NCBI GenBank assembly: GCA_951640165.1
Contig: OX621252.1
Span: 21,659,934-21,723,933, forward strand
Length of the DNA: 64,000 nucleotides
Reading direction: 5' to 3'
Source of the DNA: Pseudoips prasinana
Taxonomy: Eukaryota > Arthropoda > Insecta > Lepidoptera > Nolidae
Shown here one piece after another: positions 43,571-54,075 of this stretch. Both the position numbers and the translations under genes were made by a program. The notes beneath the pieces were generated by a model. That model did no database searches. It was not told where the DNA came from and worked only from the letters and a program-made list of their open reading frames with translations. Position 1 is the stretch's first letter, and the number at the start of each line of letters is the position of its first letter.

Positions 43571-43571
43571 T

Positions 43572-43637
43572 ATTGCTTAGTTTGGGGCTAGGATGATCTG
43601 TGTGACATTGTCCCTATATATTATTATTATTATTATT
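43572..43637 (+). mobile_element. SINE family A, tail fragment
   Basis: TTGCTTAGTTTGGGGCTAGG, ATGATCTGTGTGACATTG and an ATT repeat: only the 3' end of the family. Confidence 0.75.
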
Positions 43638-43829
43638 GTTATTCAGTAGCGAGGAGTTTCGGAATTGTCCCTTAAACATTTTGTTCCAATTGTTTTGTTA
43701 CAGAGAAAAATATAAGTCAGTTCTATGTTCTATAAACAGTAATGGATAGTATTTATATCAACTTAATTTAACTAAATTTACTCACTTAGTTACACTATTA
43801 CTTAGTGAATAAATTTAGTTTGTTGTGTC

Positions 43830-44033
43830 CTGACAGCGCGAATATCAGAATATCATCACTCCATCTTAGCAGCAGCTTTCTTCCGAGTACTAGGACGGTA
43901 TGACCTTCTTACTGCGATCTTAGGGCGAACCCGTTTACCAAGCGTGGCGATTATGGCATATCGCCCAAGATGATTCTTGGTGGAGATTATTATCCAGCAG
44001 TGGACGTCTTAGAGCTGTACGATGATGATGATG
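43830..44033 (+). mobile_element. Internally deleted RTE derivative
   Basis: RTE 5' part (TCCTGACAGCGCGAATATCA, then AAGCGTGGCGATTATGGCAT) joins at AAGATGATTCTTGGTGGAG to the RTE 3' end (ATCCAGCAGTGGACGTC) and an ATG-repeat tail. The same AAGATGATTCTT junction is present at 62041. TTAGTTT on both sides may be a short target duplication. Confidence 0.75.
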
Positions 44034-44221
44034 ACTTACTTAGTTTACTCACTCAGCATCATTTTACTGGTTTTTGTATAAATATATACCTACTATGTAT
44101 AAAACCAAAAATGTGCTCGGATAGCTCCATGGCTCGGGCTCCTGGGAAGTGAAAACTTTGGAAGAATACGAAAAAAATATATGTATAGATATATGGGGAA
44201 CTCGGGTGACAACCCTAGTAC

Positions 44222-44855
44222 ACTAGCTAGGATGGCATGCAGTTCGAACATACATTTTGGACAAAAAGAGATCAATAATCCGACTCTGGCACCATCCGAC
44301 AAATGGATTATTATGATCTTATATAGATAAAGATAAAGGCATTGGTCACGATGAGGAAAGAAGGGCCTTTTGAACAGCTACCTGTGGTGTCAAAATACTT
44401 ATGAGTGCGCTTTCCAAACTTATCGTTGTACTAACGTCGGATTGTGATCAGATCACACTGCTCTCCACGTTTTTGTTCAGTTTAATCACCGACCATACAC
44501 TACACATTTTTACTAACTGTTTAGGCTCGCCGGGCATTACTAAAACTTATGGACAGCTATCTATAGGGAGCTTAGATGAGAAACCTATTACCTACACTGG
44601 ATAGCATGCAATAGGAACATACATCAATAATCCGACTTTGATGCCATCCGACAATTGGTTATCATGAGACAATACCTATATGTCTCATACTCTCTCTCAT
44701 AGAGATAAAGACCAATATTTGATCACAATGAGAAAAACAAACATTTTGAATAGCTGTGGTTTTTAAATACTTTTGAGTGCACTTTCCATATTCATACAAA
44801 CGACGACGGAGGGTAATCAGTTCAGGGTTACACTGATCTCCACATGATCAGCCAC
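44222..44855. repeat. Diverged direct duplication (about 255-bp units)
   Basis: 44222-44475 and 44597-44855 share in order AATCCGACT, CCATCCGACAA, GATCACAATGAG-like, GAGTGC(G/A)CTTTCCA and ACTG(A/C)TCTCCAC. The offset drifts around 353-380, so both copies carry small insertions and deletions. Function and class unknown. Confidence 0.65.
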
Positions 44856-44859
44856 GATC

Positions 44860-46035
44860 ATTTTTAAGACGGTGTTTCTATGTAAAACAGTTTTAATCGT
44901 AGTCAAAGACTACTATAGTATACTGATCGTAGTCAACTAAAATAAAAACCTATGAAGAGACGCATAATCTATATTGCGTAAATGCATTTTATAATATTAA
45001 GGATTTTTTTTTAATATTATAAGAATATTTATTATCCAGAATAAAGTTAGGTACATCAATCTAAATAATATATCTAGTAACTAAAGTAAAATACAAAAAT
45101 GAGCATAACTATTTCTTATGGCTTTCATACTAGGGTTAGCCTGTTAATAATTAGCTATTGTATCGTGTGTATAACATGTAAGTAATAGTTTTACCAAATA
45201 TTTTAAATATGCTAGTTTTAAGTACTTCAACCATTATCTTTTTGCATGTCTGTACGACCAAATATGTGAAACTTATTTTAAGACTCTCCATCCATCTGTC
45301 TGTATCCATATTTTTTGCGAATTATATAAATTTGAAGTTTAACACAAATAAATAAAATTAAGTAGGTAAAGAAAACGCTTATTTGAAAGACACAGCTAAA
45401 ATGCCTTTTAATTAATAATTATGAATTATACCTTGTAAAGATTATTTTTCAATTAGAAGCTGTTATAGGTACCTACTAATTGAAGAATCTAATATCATAA
45501 TTATATTTTTTTACCTAATTGACACAGTTTTATTCTAGCTCCATTAAAAATAACTTTAAATTCAACAAAATGAGTCTTATAAAACTTCCTATTAACCTTA
45601 TGAAGTTATTGCGGAGCCTTGGGTATGAAAAAGTACATCAAAGAGGATATTATTTATTATGATAATAAAATAATATTTATTTTTTCTTTCGGTTCTGCCA
45701 TCTCTGAATTTTACTATGTACTATTTTGTAGTGTATAAATTAGTTCTAGAATTTATCACAAAGCGTCAGCATTGTGTCACTTTCATCGTATTTAGAATAA
45801 TACGCATACACTTATGACTTTAGTGACATAAATACTAGCAATTCTTTTTTCCTCAAGATATTTGTTTATTATTACTAATTTTTACTAATATACTATATTT
45901 TTTACAGTAATAATATCAAATTTTAGCGACATCTTTTGAAAAATACTTAAACTAAAGCACCTTTATTACGGCGCCATCTGTAATTGTTTTAGCCGTAACA
46001 ATCAATGACAGTAGATTTGTTTTATTATCATTAGG
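44860..46035. other. No supported feature
   Basis: AT-rich. No repeats or coding motifs recognised. Confidence 0.4.
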
Positions 46036-46039
46036 TTGT

Positions 46040-46240
46040 AATGTTTGATTGGTTGTTCCGTCGTGACGTTTCATACCGACCAATCACAAAGTACATGGAC
46101 CAATGAACTATCTATGTTCATTAAATGCAAATTCTCTGTCTACGAATCCAATGTAAAATATAACTTTATTGATGGACGTTTAAGAACTAACTTCTATATA
46201 ATTTCGTTTTCGATCTCGTGTTTCTACTGTGCAAGTTCAC
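46040..46240 (+). promoter_or_regulatory. Candidate promoter with three CCAAT boxes
   Basis: Within 60 bases there are ATTGG (46048-46052) and CCAAT at 46080-46084 and 46100-46104, with GTGACGTTT between. Clustered NF-Y-type boxes are typical of animal promoters. The DNA is unlike nearby transposons. The transcription start is not identifiable by sequence alone and may lie near 46200-46240. Confidence 0.35.
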
Positions 46241-46431
46241 GATAACAAAGTGCATTTTTATGTGTAGTGCATTGTAAAATGACCCAAATTGTGATTAGTG
46301 AAGCTTAATTTGTGGTGTATGTTAAAACAAATCAGCAAGAATATCGTGGAAAGCGATATGATACTCTCCTTGGCAGTGTTCTAAGATTGTGTTCATATCG
46401 TTTCATAATAGTGCCTGCGATAAAATCCGAA

Positions 46432-46463
46432 ATGTCTTCAAAACCAGCTAATCAAAAAAGGAG
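46432..46463 (+). CDS. Candidate first coding exon of a host gene
   Basis: ATG at 46432, with purine at -3, opens MSSKPANQKR and reaches a strong splice donor, GAG|GTGAGT, at 46463/46464. The preceding 200 or so bases look like a 5' UTR (several stops, no repeats) downstream of a CCAAT cluster. If real, the first intron extends right and most elements between 46.5 and 64 kb could be intronic. I do not recognise the peptide and found no second exon, so the identity of the gene stays open. Confidence 0.4.
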
Positions 46464-47550
46464 GTGAGTGTTATTAAATATTTTTGAGTTATTCTACACT
46501 TAACCCTTGATTTCGGATCACTGGAATAAGAAATTTAATTCATTTCAATATTTTCCTGCTTCTACTTGGACTGCCAAGTGTCACCATATAACCATTGAAC
46601 TTTCTCTTTGCTAAGTATTCGAGTATAATTAATAAATTTTACACTAAATGGACGGTAATTTGGCCTTCTAACTGCAGTTTAACGAGCCCTAGAGACATAA
46701 AACGCCGCAGGTAATATAACGGGACATCCTACATTCTAATCTCTAGTTTCTTTTTTATCTTTTTGTTACCAGTTCTTGACGTCAATACTTAAGTTATTTG
46801 AAACAAATACAGCTCTTACTTATTTTTTCTTACATAGAAATAAATAGCATCAATAGTACGCAACTAATGTCTCAAGCTTTTGTTTTATTAGCTTTTGTCA
46901 CTTGTTTTTGACTCGGTTCTTTTTGTAATTTTTGGCGGTATCTGTCAGTTCCTTTTACTAATGAACCATTATCATGCTTTTTCAGCTATTTTTATTATCT
47001 TAGTAACGGCTCTTTAAAAGATATGTACCTAATATTAGTTTAGATACAAAGTAAAATTCACATTGTTAAGAGAACTATTGTTGGCTTTTTTATTGATAAG
47101 TGAACCATTTGTAAACATGAGATTTTACCTTATAAACAATCAACATTGATTACATGGCCCACACAAAACTATTTTTTTGAAATGTCTAATGATACTTGTG
47201 GCAGCCATTGTTGTTACAAAACTTAAAGAAAATCGTGGCTTTAAAATTAAATCAAGCGGCATACATTCCAGACTAAATAGATAATCAGTAGGGACTTTAA
47301 TACCATTTGCCTGGAAGTGATTTAGGTTGTATATATAAATTTAAGCAGTACAATTTTCTAAGTAGGTACTTTGTATTGCTTCCAAAATGAAAAAATATAC
47401 TCAGCTCTACTGGTCTTTCATAACTTAATTTATTATGGACTGGCAAAAGATGCAAGTTTTAATGCCCTCTGGAGAATTACACTTATGATTTTGTTAGTTT
47501 TGCACTGCATTATAGAAGTTCTACAGAGAAAAATGACTGAACCACTTGTT
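46464..47550. other. Possible first intron; no element recognised
   Basis: AT-rich, with no SINE, LINE or hairpin structure that I could support. It contrasts with the dense repeats elsewhere. Confidence 0.3.
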
Positions 47551-47554
47551 TTAA

Positions 47555-47753
47555 GGGGCCTTTTACAGACCACTAGCGCCGCCAATCGAAAAAATGTCAT
47601 AACTCGTAAATAGAATCAATGTTGACAATGTGTTATACAATTACGTTATTGCCTTTTCCACAGTAATAATAGAACATATTTTGTATTTTTGATTCTATTT
47701 ACGAGTTATGACATTTTTTCGATTGGCGGCGCTAGTGGACTGTAATTGGCCTC
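47555..47753. mobile_element. TTAA-flanked hairpin MITE
   Basis: Inverted arms of about 64 bases (47555-47618 and 47690-47753) include CACTAGCGCCGCCAATCG and its complement. TTAA stands at both edges (47551-47554, 47754-47757), which is the piggyBac-type target. Outer ends are GGGGCC and GGCCTC. No ORF. Confidence 0.75.
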
Positions 47754-47759
47754 TTAATA

Positions 47760-48045
47760 TATTAGATACCTCCAAAACAATATGGCATCTTCTTAAAAAA
47801 GAAAAGCATATATAGATTTGGTCACCTTTATTATTGCCTTATAAATATTTTTTTGAAGTTAGTTAGATTGTGCTTTCTTCAGCAGTTCAATGTTTTTCTT
47901 TACAATTATTTAGAAATATTGCATCATCACCTCACATTCAATCAAGATTATATTATGATAAGAAACATTGTTAAGTACTTAAGTGATAGGCTACAGGGGA
48001 CTGTCTAAGAACCGCAATCTTTCTATGCCATTTTTATGCTTAATA
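47760..48045. other. No supported feature
   Basis: AT-rich, no motif recognised. Confidence 0.4.
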
Positions 48046-48049
48046 GGTT

Positions 48050-48425
48050 TGCACTCTGCTACAATCTCACCTGATGGTAAGTGAAGATGTGGTTTAAGGC
48101 AGACATTCATACCCATTAGATACCAGACATCTGTACACTCTAGTCTTGAATAAATCATTTTTATATGTATCTGGAATTATGTAGTAAGGGACGGTGTTCC
48201 ACAGCTTAGCTATTCATATGAGGAAAGAAGAAACAAAGTGCTTCATAATGGCATGGGGAAACTGGGAAGTCAACATCAAAGTGGTGGAGACAAATAAAAT
48301 AAGACTTAAGTCAATACAATTTTGTTGATGTACCCATGCACATGAAATCTTGCCTCCACAGTGAAACCACATGGGTGGCGGTGACCACTTATGATCAGTT
48401 GACCCATTTGCTCGTTTGCCATCCT
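48050..48425. repeat. Probable dispersed LINE-derived repeat
   Basis: CTCACCTGATGGTAAGTG at one end and GTGGCGGTGACCACTTATGA, then CATTTGCTCGTTTGCC, at the other are phrases I associate with interspersed moth repeats. No intact frame. Confidence 0.4.
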
Positions 48426-48691
48426 ATTTTATGTAAAAAATACCACTGTGAAGAGACACATATTTATATATTAGGTTGAAATAAGACTGTGTACTGCTTT
48501 TTATTACATTGCCAATAGCTTTTTATCACTTAAAGAATATTAGGAAGAGGAATACTAGGCTAGCAGGTATAATAAAGTGGTTATTGCACAGATTTCAATG
48601 TAAAACTTATGTGTTAAGGGCATTAGGTAGGCTGAACACCAAGATGCATTATTCTTAGTCCACCATAATTATAAATTAGAAATGAAGAAAT

Positions 48692-48745
48692 AAAGAAATT
48701 GTTCTGAGGGTCTATGCTCCCATAGACCCTCAGAACAATTTCTTT
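48692..48745. repeat. Perfect 25-bp hairpin with 4-base loop
   Basis: 48692-48716 and 48721-48745 are exact complements (GTTCTGAGGGTCTATG lies in the left arm) around CTCC. Confidence 0.97.
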
Positions 48746-48869
48746 TTTTTGGTTAACAATATAGCTGGTTTGCTTTGATATTATATGTTAAAAAAATTTT
48801 GAACCACCACATTTTGAACTCTATTAGTTTACAATAAGGCCCAAAACCAATAAATTAGAAATATATATT

Positions 48870-49105
48870 AGAAATATCTCTTGACAATAACTTGATACGA
48901 GCTAGCTAAATATCATTTCTGTAATAAAATAAATTTTATAAATGTTTTCATACAAGATGTACCTAAATATCTATGTTACTAGAAATAATATCTAATGTAT
49001 ACAACTATATTACTACAAACATGTTCTGACTATTTACAAGCGCTTTTTTAAAGTCTACGTGAATAAAAACCTTTTTTATTTATTTATTTTATTTTATTTA
49101 TACCT
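48870..49105 (+). mobile_element. LINE 3' UTR (same family as 23324-24480)
   Basis: AACTTGATACGAGCTAGCTA, TGTACCTAAATATCTATG, AACATGTTCTGACTATTTAC and AAGTCTACGTGAATAAAAAC, with a TTTA tail to about 49105. Confidence 0.75.
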
Positions 49106-49435
49106 ATTCGATTCAATTGAAAAATCTTTTGAATATTTGGCTACAATCTGCCATGAAACAACATACTTGTTAGTAAATTCAAACATTTTTATTTTTATAC
49201 ATAGAAATCTTAAATCAGTCATGGAAATCTATGCACAACTTGCCTATTGTGTACATTTTTAATTAATGTTGCCAATTTTGGCAGAGACAGGATAATTAAA
49301 AGTTTTGCACACATTCAGCCAATGGCCTTAAATCAATGACAGGCATTTATTTGGCTCCTTGGAATAATGTTTTTGAATGATTGTGTTAAAATTAATTTAC
49401 ACAATAAACTTGTTTACAAATGCAAGCCATTACAT

Positions 49436-49631
49436 GACATGTAAAAAACTTTGAATTATGTGCATAGTAAAGGTTGAAAAATGGGCCTTTTTAAAATTTT
49501 AAATAGTCAGACTATTTAAAAGCGCTTTTTTAAAGTCTATGTGAATAAAAACCATTTTTATTTTATTTATTTTAAAAAGGCCCATGTTCTAACCTTTACT
49601 ATGCACATAATTCAAAGTTTTTTACATGTAG
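49436..49631. repeat. 60-bp inverted repeat flanking a LINE tail
   Basis: 49436-49497 (ACATGTAAAAAACTTTGAAT, ATGTGCATAGTAAAGGTT, GGGCCTTTTTAAAA) is mirrored at 49572-49631. The spacer 49498-49571 is the last 70 or so bases of the LINE family at 48870, plus strand. Confidence 0.85.
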
Positions 49632-49790
49632 TAAGTTATGTTTGTAGTAATATAGTTGTATACATTATTATTTCTAGTAACATAGATATTTAGGTACACA
49701 TTGTATGTAAACATTTATAAAATTTATTTTATTATAGCAATGATATTTAGCTAGCTCATATCAAGTTATTCCCATTCACTCCATAATTTT
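49632..49790 (-). mobile_element. LINE 3' UTR, inverted copy
   Basis: On the minus strand it runs from CTTGATATGAGCTAGCTAAA to TATTACTACAAACATAACTT and then breaks off at the inverted repeat, losing the rest of the tail. Confidence 0.7.
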
Positions 49791-49794
49791 ATTT

Positions 49795-50140
49795 CATATT
49801 TTAAAATGAGTATTATACTGTATAAATCTTATGAATGCCTGTGAAGCTCTTTAGAATGAAAAAAGATTTTATCTTCAGGGAATTGATTATGAACAACCAT
49901 CAATATATGTATATGTTAATTGCAGCTAACTTAAGGTCCTAGTTAAGCCATAGTATAATTAATACATTACATTTAAAAATCCTATACTGAAAAGCTTTCC
50001 CATGACAATAAATATCTAATAATAAATAAGTATAATGTATACTTAATTGAAAAATAAATTAATCATAAAAATATACTTGTTCTTGGCTTTTAATCTCAAC
50101 AAAAGTTGGAGTATGTCAGAAAAACTGACTTACATTCCAT
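49795..50140. other. No supported feature
   Basis: AT-rich, no motif recognised. Confidence 0.4.
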
Positions 50141-50144
50141 GCTC

Positions 50145-50310
50145 AAATACATACATACATAGACTCACGCATGTTTCCCAGAGGGGTAGGCAGACACAAT
50201 GGATTTCCATTTGTCACAATCTTTGCACACTTCTTTTGCCTCAATTACTGTCATGATATTCTTCATACATGCTTGCCGGTTTAGGGTACTTCTGACCTGC
50301 CAGGCTCAAA
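50145..50310. repeat. Dispersed repeat (CATACATA, then CCCAGAGGGGTAGGCAGA)
   Basis: A CATA microsatellite leads into GACTCACGCATGTTTCCCAG and AGGGGTAGGCAGACACAATG, a phrase I associate with interspersed repeats in Lepidoptera. Only one copy in this window. Confidence 0.4.
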
Positions 50311-50491
50311 TACACATTGAAATTTTAGAAAACGAAATTTTTGACATTCTCATTTTTATTGTGTACATACATACGAAATAGGCGATTTTTATCTAATTAA
50401 TAATGTAACTAACAAGAAATGAATGCAAGTATATTATTGGATCAGATAATATGGCATTTACTTTTGTTCTTTCTATACATTCATAATAATA

Positions 50492-51779
50492 TTAGGTCTT
50501 TACCTATGAAATTGCCGTTCTGCAGTACTGGCCATTTCAAATCAAAATAATTTTTGTTTGGCTAAGAATTCTAATTTCAAATTAATTTTATTTTAAAAAC
50601 ATGGATTCTTTTTTCCAAAAGTAGTCATTTCTTTATTGATTAGTGTTACATTTTCATCGCATTTCAATCTTTTTCGTCATCATGGATGCGTTAAAAATTC
50701 GAGTAATTATGGAATATGAGTACCGTCGTGGCAGCAACGCGGCACAAGCGGCACGCAACATCAACGACGTTTACGGAGCTAACACTACAAACCAACGCAC
50801 CACCTGTTATTGGTTTGCTCGCTTCCGTTCTGGAAATTTCGACCTGAAAAATGAACCTCGCGGTCGTCCGAAGACTTTGGTCGACAATGACGAATTAAAG
50901 GCGGTTGTGGAAGCTGATGATACACAATCTACGGCTGAATTAGCAGCAGCTTTCGACGTTAGCGTCAAAACAATATTGGTCCATTTGCGTCAAATTGGCA
51001 AGGTAAAAAAGCTTGACAAATGGGTGCCCCACGAACTCAATGATCGCCAGCGCGAAGTACGCGTCGAGACGTGCCTTGCACTGCTCAACAGACACACAAA
51101 TGAAGGAATTTTGAACCGCATTGTTACCTGCGATGAAAAATGGATTCTGTTTGATAACCGCAAGCGCTCAGCAAGTTGGTTGGATCCTGGTTCAGCACCT
51201 AAACAATGCCCTAAACGAAAACTTACCCCTAGAAAAGTGATGGTCACTGTTTGGTGGTCTAGCGCCGGTGTGATTCATCACAGCTTCTTACCAAACGGGG
51301 TGAGCATTACTGCAGATGTGTACTGTGAAGAACTGAGCACAATGATGGAGAAGCTGGCGCATCTCCAACCAGCATTGGTCAATCGCTCGTCTCCGCTGCT
51401 CCTGCACGACAACGCGCGACCTCATACTGCACAGCAGACGGTCTCCAAGTTGCAAGAACTGGGGTTGGAAGCTCTCCGTCATCCGCCCTACTCACCAGAC
51501 CTTGCGCCTACAGACTACTACTTTTTCCAGAATTTGGATAACTTCTTGGCGGGAAAAAAATTCAATACCCGAGAGGCAGTACAAAATGCCTTTGAAGAAT
51601 TTGTTGCCTCCCGTCCAGCTGATTTCTTTAAGAAGGGCATCAATAAACTGCCACTGCGATGGCAAAGATGCATTGATTGCATGGGTGATTACTTCGATTA
51701 ATACAAATAAAAAAATTCATGAAAAAAATTCGTTTAAATTTTTTCATACAAAACGGCAATTTCATAGGTAAAGACCTAT
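50492..51779 (+). mobile_element. Mariner transposon, structurally complete (1,288 bp)
   Basis: Terminal inverted repeats of 28 bases (TTAGGTCTTTACCTATGAAA at the left; the right end is its complement with one mismatch at the outermost base) lie at 50492-50519 and 51752-51779. TA is duplicated at 50490-50491 and 51780-51781. One gene is enclosed, with about 190 bases of 5' and 50 bases of 3' non-coding DNA. Confidence 0.95.
50682..51701 (+). CDS. Mariner transposase, intact D,D34D
   Basis: The 339-residue enzyme would bind the inverted repeats and cut and paste the element at TA sites. The start MDALKIRV (50682) is preferred over an in-frame ATG 39 bases earlier because family proteins are about this long and begin in this way. 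N-terminal helix-turn-helix regions cover about residues 1-110, with the linker WVPHEL at 114-119. The catalytic triad is Asp151 (TCDEKW), Asp243 (HDNARPH) and Asp278 (YSPDLAPTDY), 34 residues apart between the last two. No stop or frameshift. Sequence style fits the cecropia/Hsmar1-like branch, which I infer from motifs only. With its near-perfect termini this copy may still be active. Confidence 0.95.
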   Translation: MDALKIRVIMEYEYRRGSNAAQAARNINDVYGANTTNQRTTCYWFARFRSGNFDLKNEPRGRPKTLVDNDELKAVVEADDTQSTAELAAAFDVSVKTILVHLRQIGKVKKLDKWVPHELNDRQREVRVETCLALLNRHTNEGILNRIVTCDEKWILFDNRKRSASWLDPGSAPKQCPKRKLTPRKVMVTVWWSSAGVIHHSFLPNGVSITADVYCEELSTMMEKLAHLQPALVNRSSPLLLHDNARPHTAQQTVSKLQELGLEALRHPPYSPDLAPTDYYFFQNLDNFLAGKKFNTREAVQNAFEEFVASRPADFFKKGINKLPLRWQRCIDCMGDYFD

Positions 51780-51784
51780 TATAT

Positions 51785-52690
51785 ATGGACAGGTATAGAG
51801 AAATGTCATTTCTGAAGTGATTATTCCAGAATGTATTCAGATATCTGCATTTTGAATCATTATCAAAAAAATATTGTTTACCTGAACTATTATTAGTTGG
51901 TTCAATACAAAATATTAGATGTATTTTTCACAATCGGCACATTTAGGGTGATGATTGTGCGAAATTATTGGCTCATACAGTTATTTAACCACATGACTAA
52001 TATCCTTTATTTGATATAAGAATACTTAATCTTGTACCCAAGGTTCTCTCGAAAGACAAATCCAAATTTCTTATCTCAGTTCCATGAAATAATTGTGTAC
52101 TTTGTAAGGAAAATGTAATTTTAATTATTTTAACATTATGTTTACAGTTAGCTTCAGAGGCTTTCTCACTTGATATAAATATGAATTTTGATATCAAATT
52201 TCGTACTATCTTGCTAATAAGGAAGTATATAATATCATTACCTTCCAAAAGAGTTTGATAATTTAAACAATATTTTTTAAATTTTATATTTATGTTATTT
52301 GATTTATTTGTTGCTTTTGAACCTATTCTGATATTTTATTTTTATTCTGCAAGGAATGTTTATTCAATGGTCCTGTATTAATTTTTGTGTAGAATTTGAG
52401 TTAGGTGTGTATATTGGGTTTGTACTATGTGCTAAAACGCATTTTTTTCTGGCGGAGATGCGCCAATATATTTTAATTATTTTTTAATGTCATAAGACTT
52501 CATACAAATGTATAAAACAGAACGTAATTTTTATACATTTCTTAGCGATTTTTTACGTGTTTATATATTTTTTTATAACCCCTATATATTATATATCCGA
52601 AAAATACCCAAAACCGAATTGTTCGTTGTCACTTGTAATTTGCATTAACAGTTCCATGATGGAACTACTTTTCGTTTTGTTTCTATATAT
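51785..52690. other. No supported feature
   Basis: AT-rich DNA. No repeat or coding motif recognised. Confidence 0.4.
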
Positions 52691-52739
52691 TTTTAAAAGA
52701 TTATGAAGCCGAGAGCGCGTATTATGATTTTGCAAAAAT

Positions 52740-53075
52740 GTACTTTTATAAAATAATTTGGGTTAGGTTGGGTTAAAACTGCGACCATATAGCGCGCGAA
52801 GACGAGCGAGCGAGCGTGCCGCGGCAGCGGCCGCCGTACGCTAGATACACTTGTTGGTGAAAAGGGGTGGGGATGATACAGAGAGTATACTCCCCTGCCC
52901 CATAGATCGAAGCACATTTAGAATTTTTTTTTATTCTAACCTCAAAACTTTAACCATTAATATCTCCATAACCATGGGGTTCCGCGGGGTGGGGATGGTG
53001 CAGGGCCCCCTCCTCCGTCCCCCTCCATTCACTTACGTATGGAGGCGAATTGATTTGAGATATTTACCGTAAAGA
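52740..53075. other. Short CpG-rich patch, unclassified
   Basis: 52775-52845 holds GCGCGCGAAGACGAGCGAGC and a NotI-type GCGGCCGC. 52975-53030 is C/G-rich. It may be a promoter-like island or the edge of a dispersed repeat. The open frames on both strands have no motif. Confidence 0.3.
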
Positions 53076-53170
53076 GTTGACTTGTTGAGTACTCAAACGA
53101 GCACACACGAGTACACTATATGTATGTACTGGAGTCGAAATTCGGCCAGGAGCAACTTCTTTTTATTTAT

Positions 53171-53175
<5 letters not shown>

Positions 53176-53257
<82 letters not shown>
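53176..53257. repeat. TA dinucleotide microsatellite
   Basis: About 80 bases of uninterrupted TA. ORFs rich in alternating Tyr and Ile across it are artefacts. Confidence 0.97.
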
Positions 53258-53259
<2 letters not shown>

Positions 53260-53441
53260 CGCGAAGGTCTTCTTGCGTCTTTACTAACTACCACCCTGCG
53301 GCGTCCACTGAATGTAGTGAGATTTTTTATGTTTTCAATGCGTATGTAGGATATTTTAATCAGTATCATATCAGTAGTCGACGTCAAATTTCATTTAAAC
53401 GTTAAATGGTGATATTCAAATTAAATATTTCTAGCTGAATT

Positions 53442-53815
53442 TGTGCGTCCGTTCACTCTTAAATCTTTCTTGCACACTGAATACCTGCGTATACCTACTA
53501 AACACTCCATGGACATTCCCGCCTCCATCCGAATGTATGTTTAAATCAATTCCGTATAATGCTCTGCATATATCATAATGATTATAATAACTAAATTACA
53601 TCCATCTACTATTGAATTCAGATTGGTTCCGAATAACTGAATTAGTGCGACCATTCACTCTGAAATCTTTCTTGCACACTGAATATCTCCGTATACGTTC
53701 AAAACACTGCATGCACATTCCCGCCTCCATCCAACCATATGTTTAAATCAATTCCGTATAATGTTCTGCATATATCATAATGATTATAATAACTAAATTA
53801 CATCCATCCTGTGCC
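53442..53815. repeat. Tandem duplication, 199-bp period
   Basis: AAATCTTTCTTGCACACTGA, CATTCCCGCCTCCATCC and CATATATCATAATGATTATA occur in both units at an offset of 199. Divergence is low. Confidence 0.9.
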
Positions 53816-54075
53816 TCTAAGCTTACCTGTTTATACATACTTACCTGTCCAACTCCGAACTTACCTGTTCACAACAGCCTGTGCCTTTTGAGCTTACCAC
53901 GACGAGTGAGGTAAGTTTGTATGTAGGTACAAACAGGTAAGCTCAGAGGCTCAGGCTGATGTGGACAGGTAAGTCCGGAGTTGGACAGGTAAGTATGTAT
54001 CAACATGTAAGCTCAGAGGTACAGGCTGGTGTGAACAGGTAAGTTCGGAGTTGGACAGGTAAGTATGTATTAAAA
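53808..54075. repeat. Minisatellite of splice-donor-like units, one inverted
   Basis: The unit of about 70-80 bases contains ACAGGTAAGT at both ends, GCTCAGAGG(C/T) and TCCGGAGTTGG or TTCGGAGTTGG. Two units are plus-oriented (about 53928-54070) and one is minus-oriented (about 53808-53895). Five plus-strand and three minus-strand CAGGTAAG-type words are present. Confidence 0.85.

Noticed and set aside
52693..52917. Minus-strand ORF through a CpG-rich patch
   Set aside because: No motif. The patch may be a repeat edge, and coding evidence is lacking.
53082..53405. ORFs with long Tyr-Ile runs
   Set aside because: They translate the TA microsatellite.
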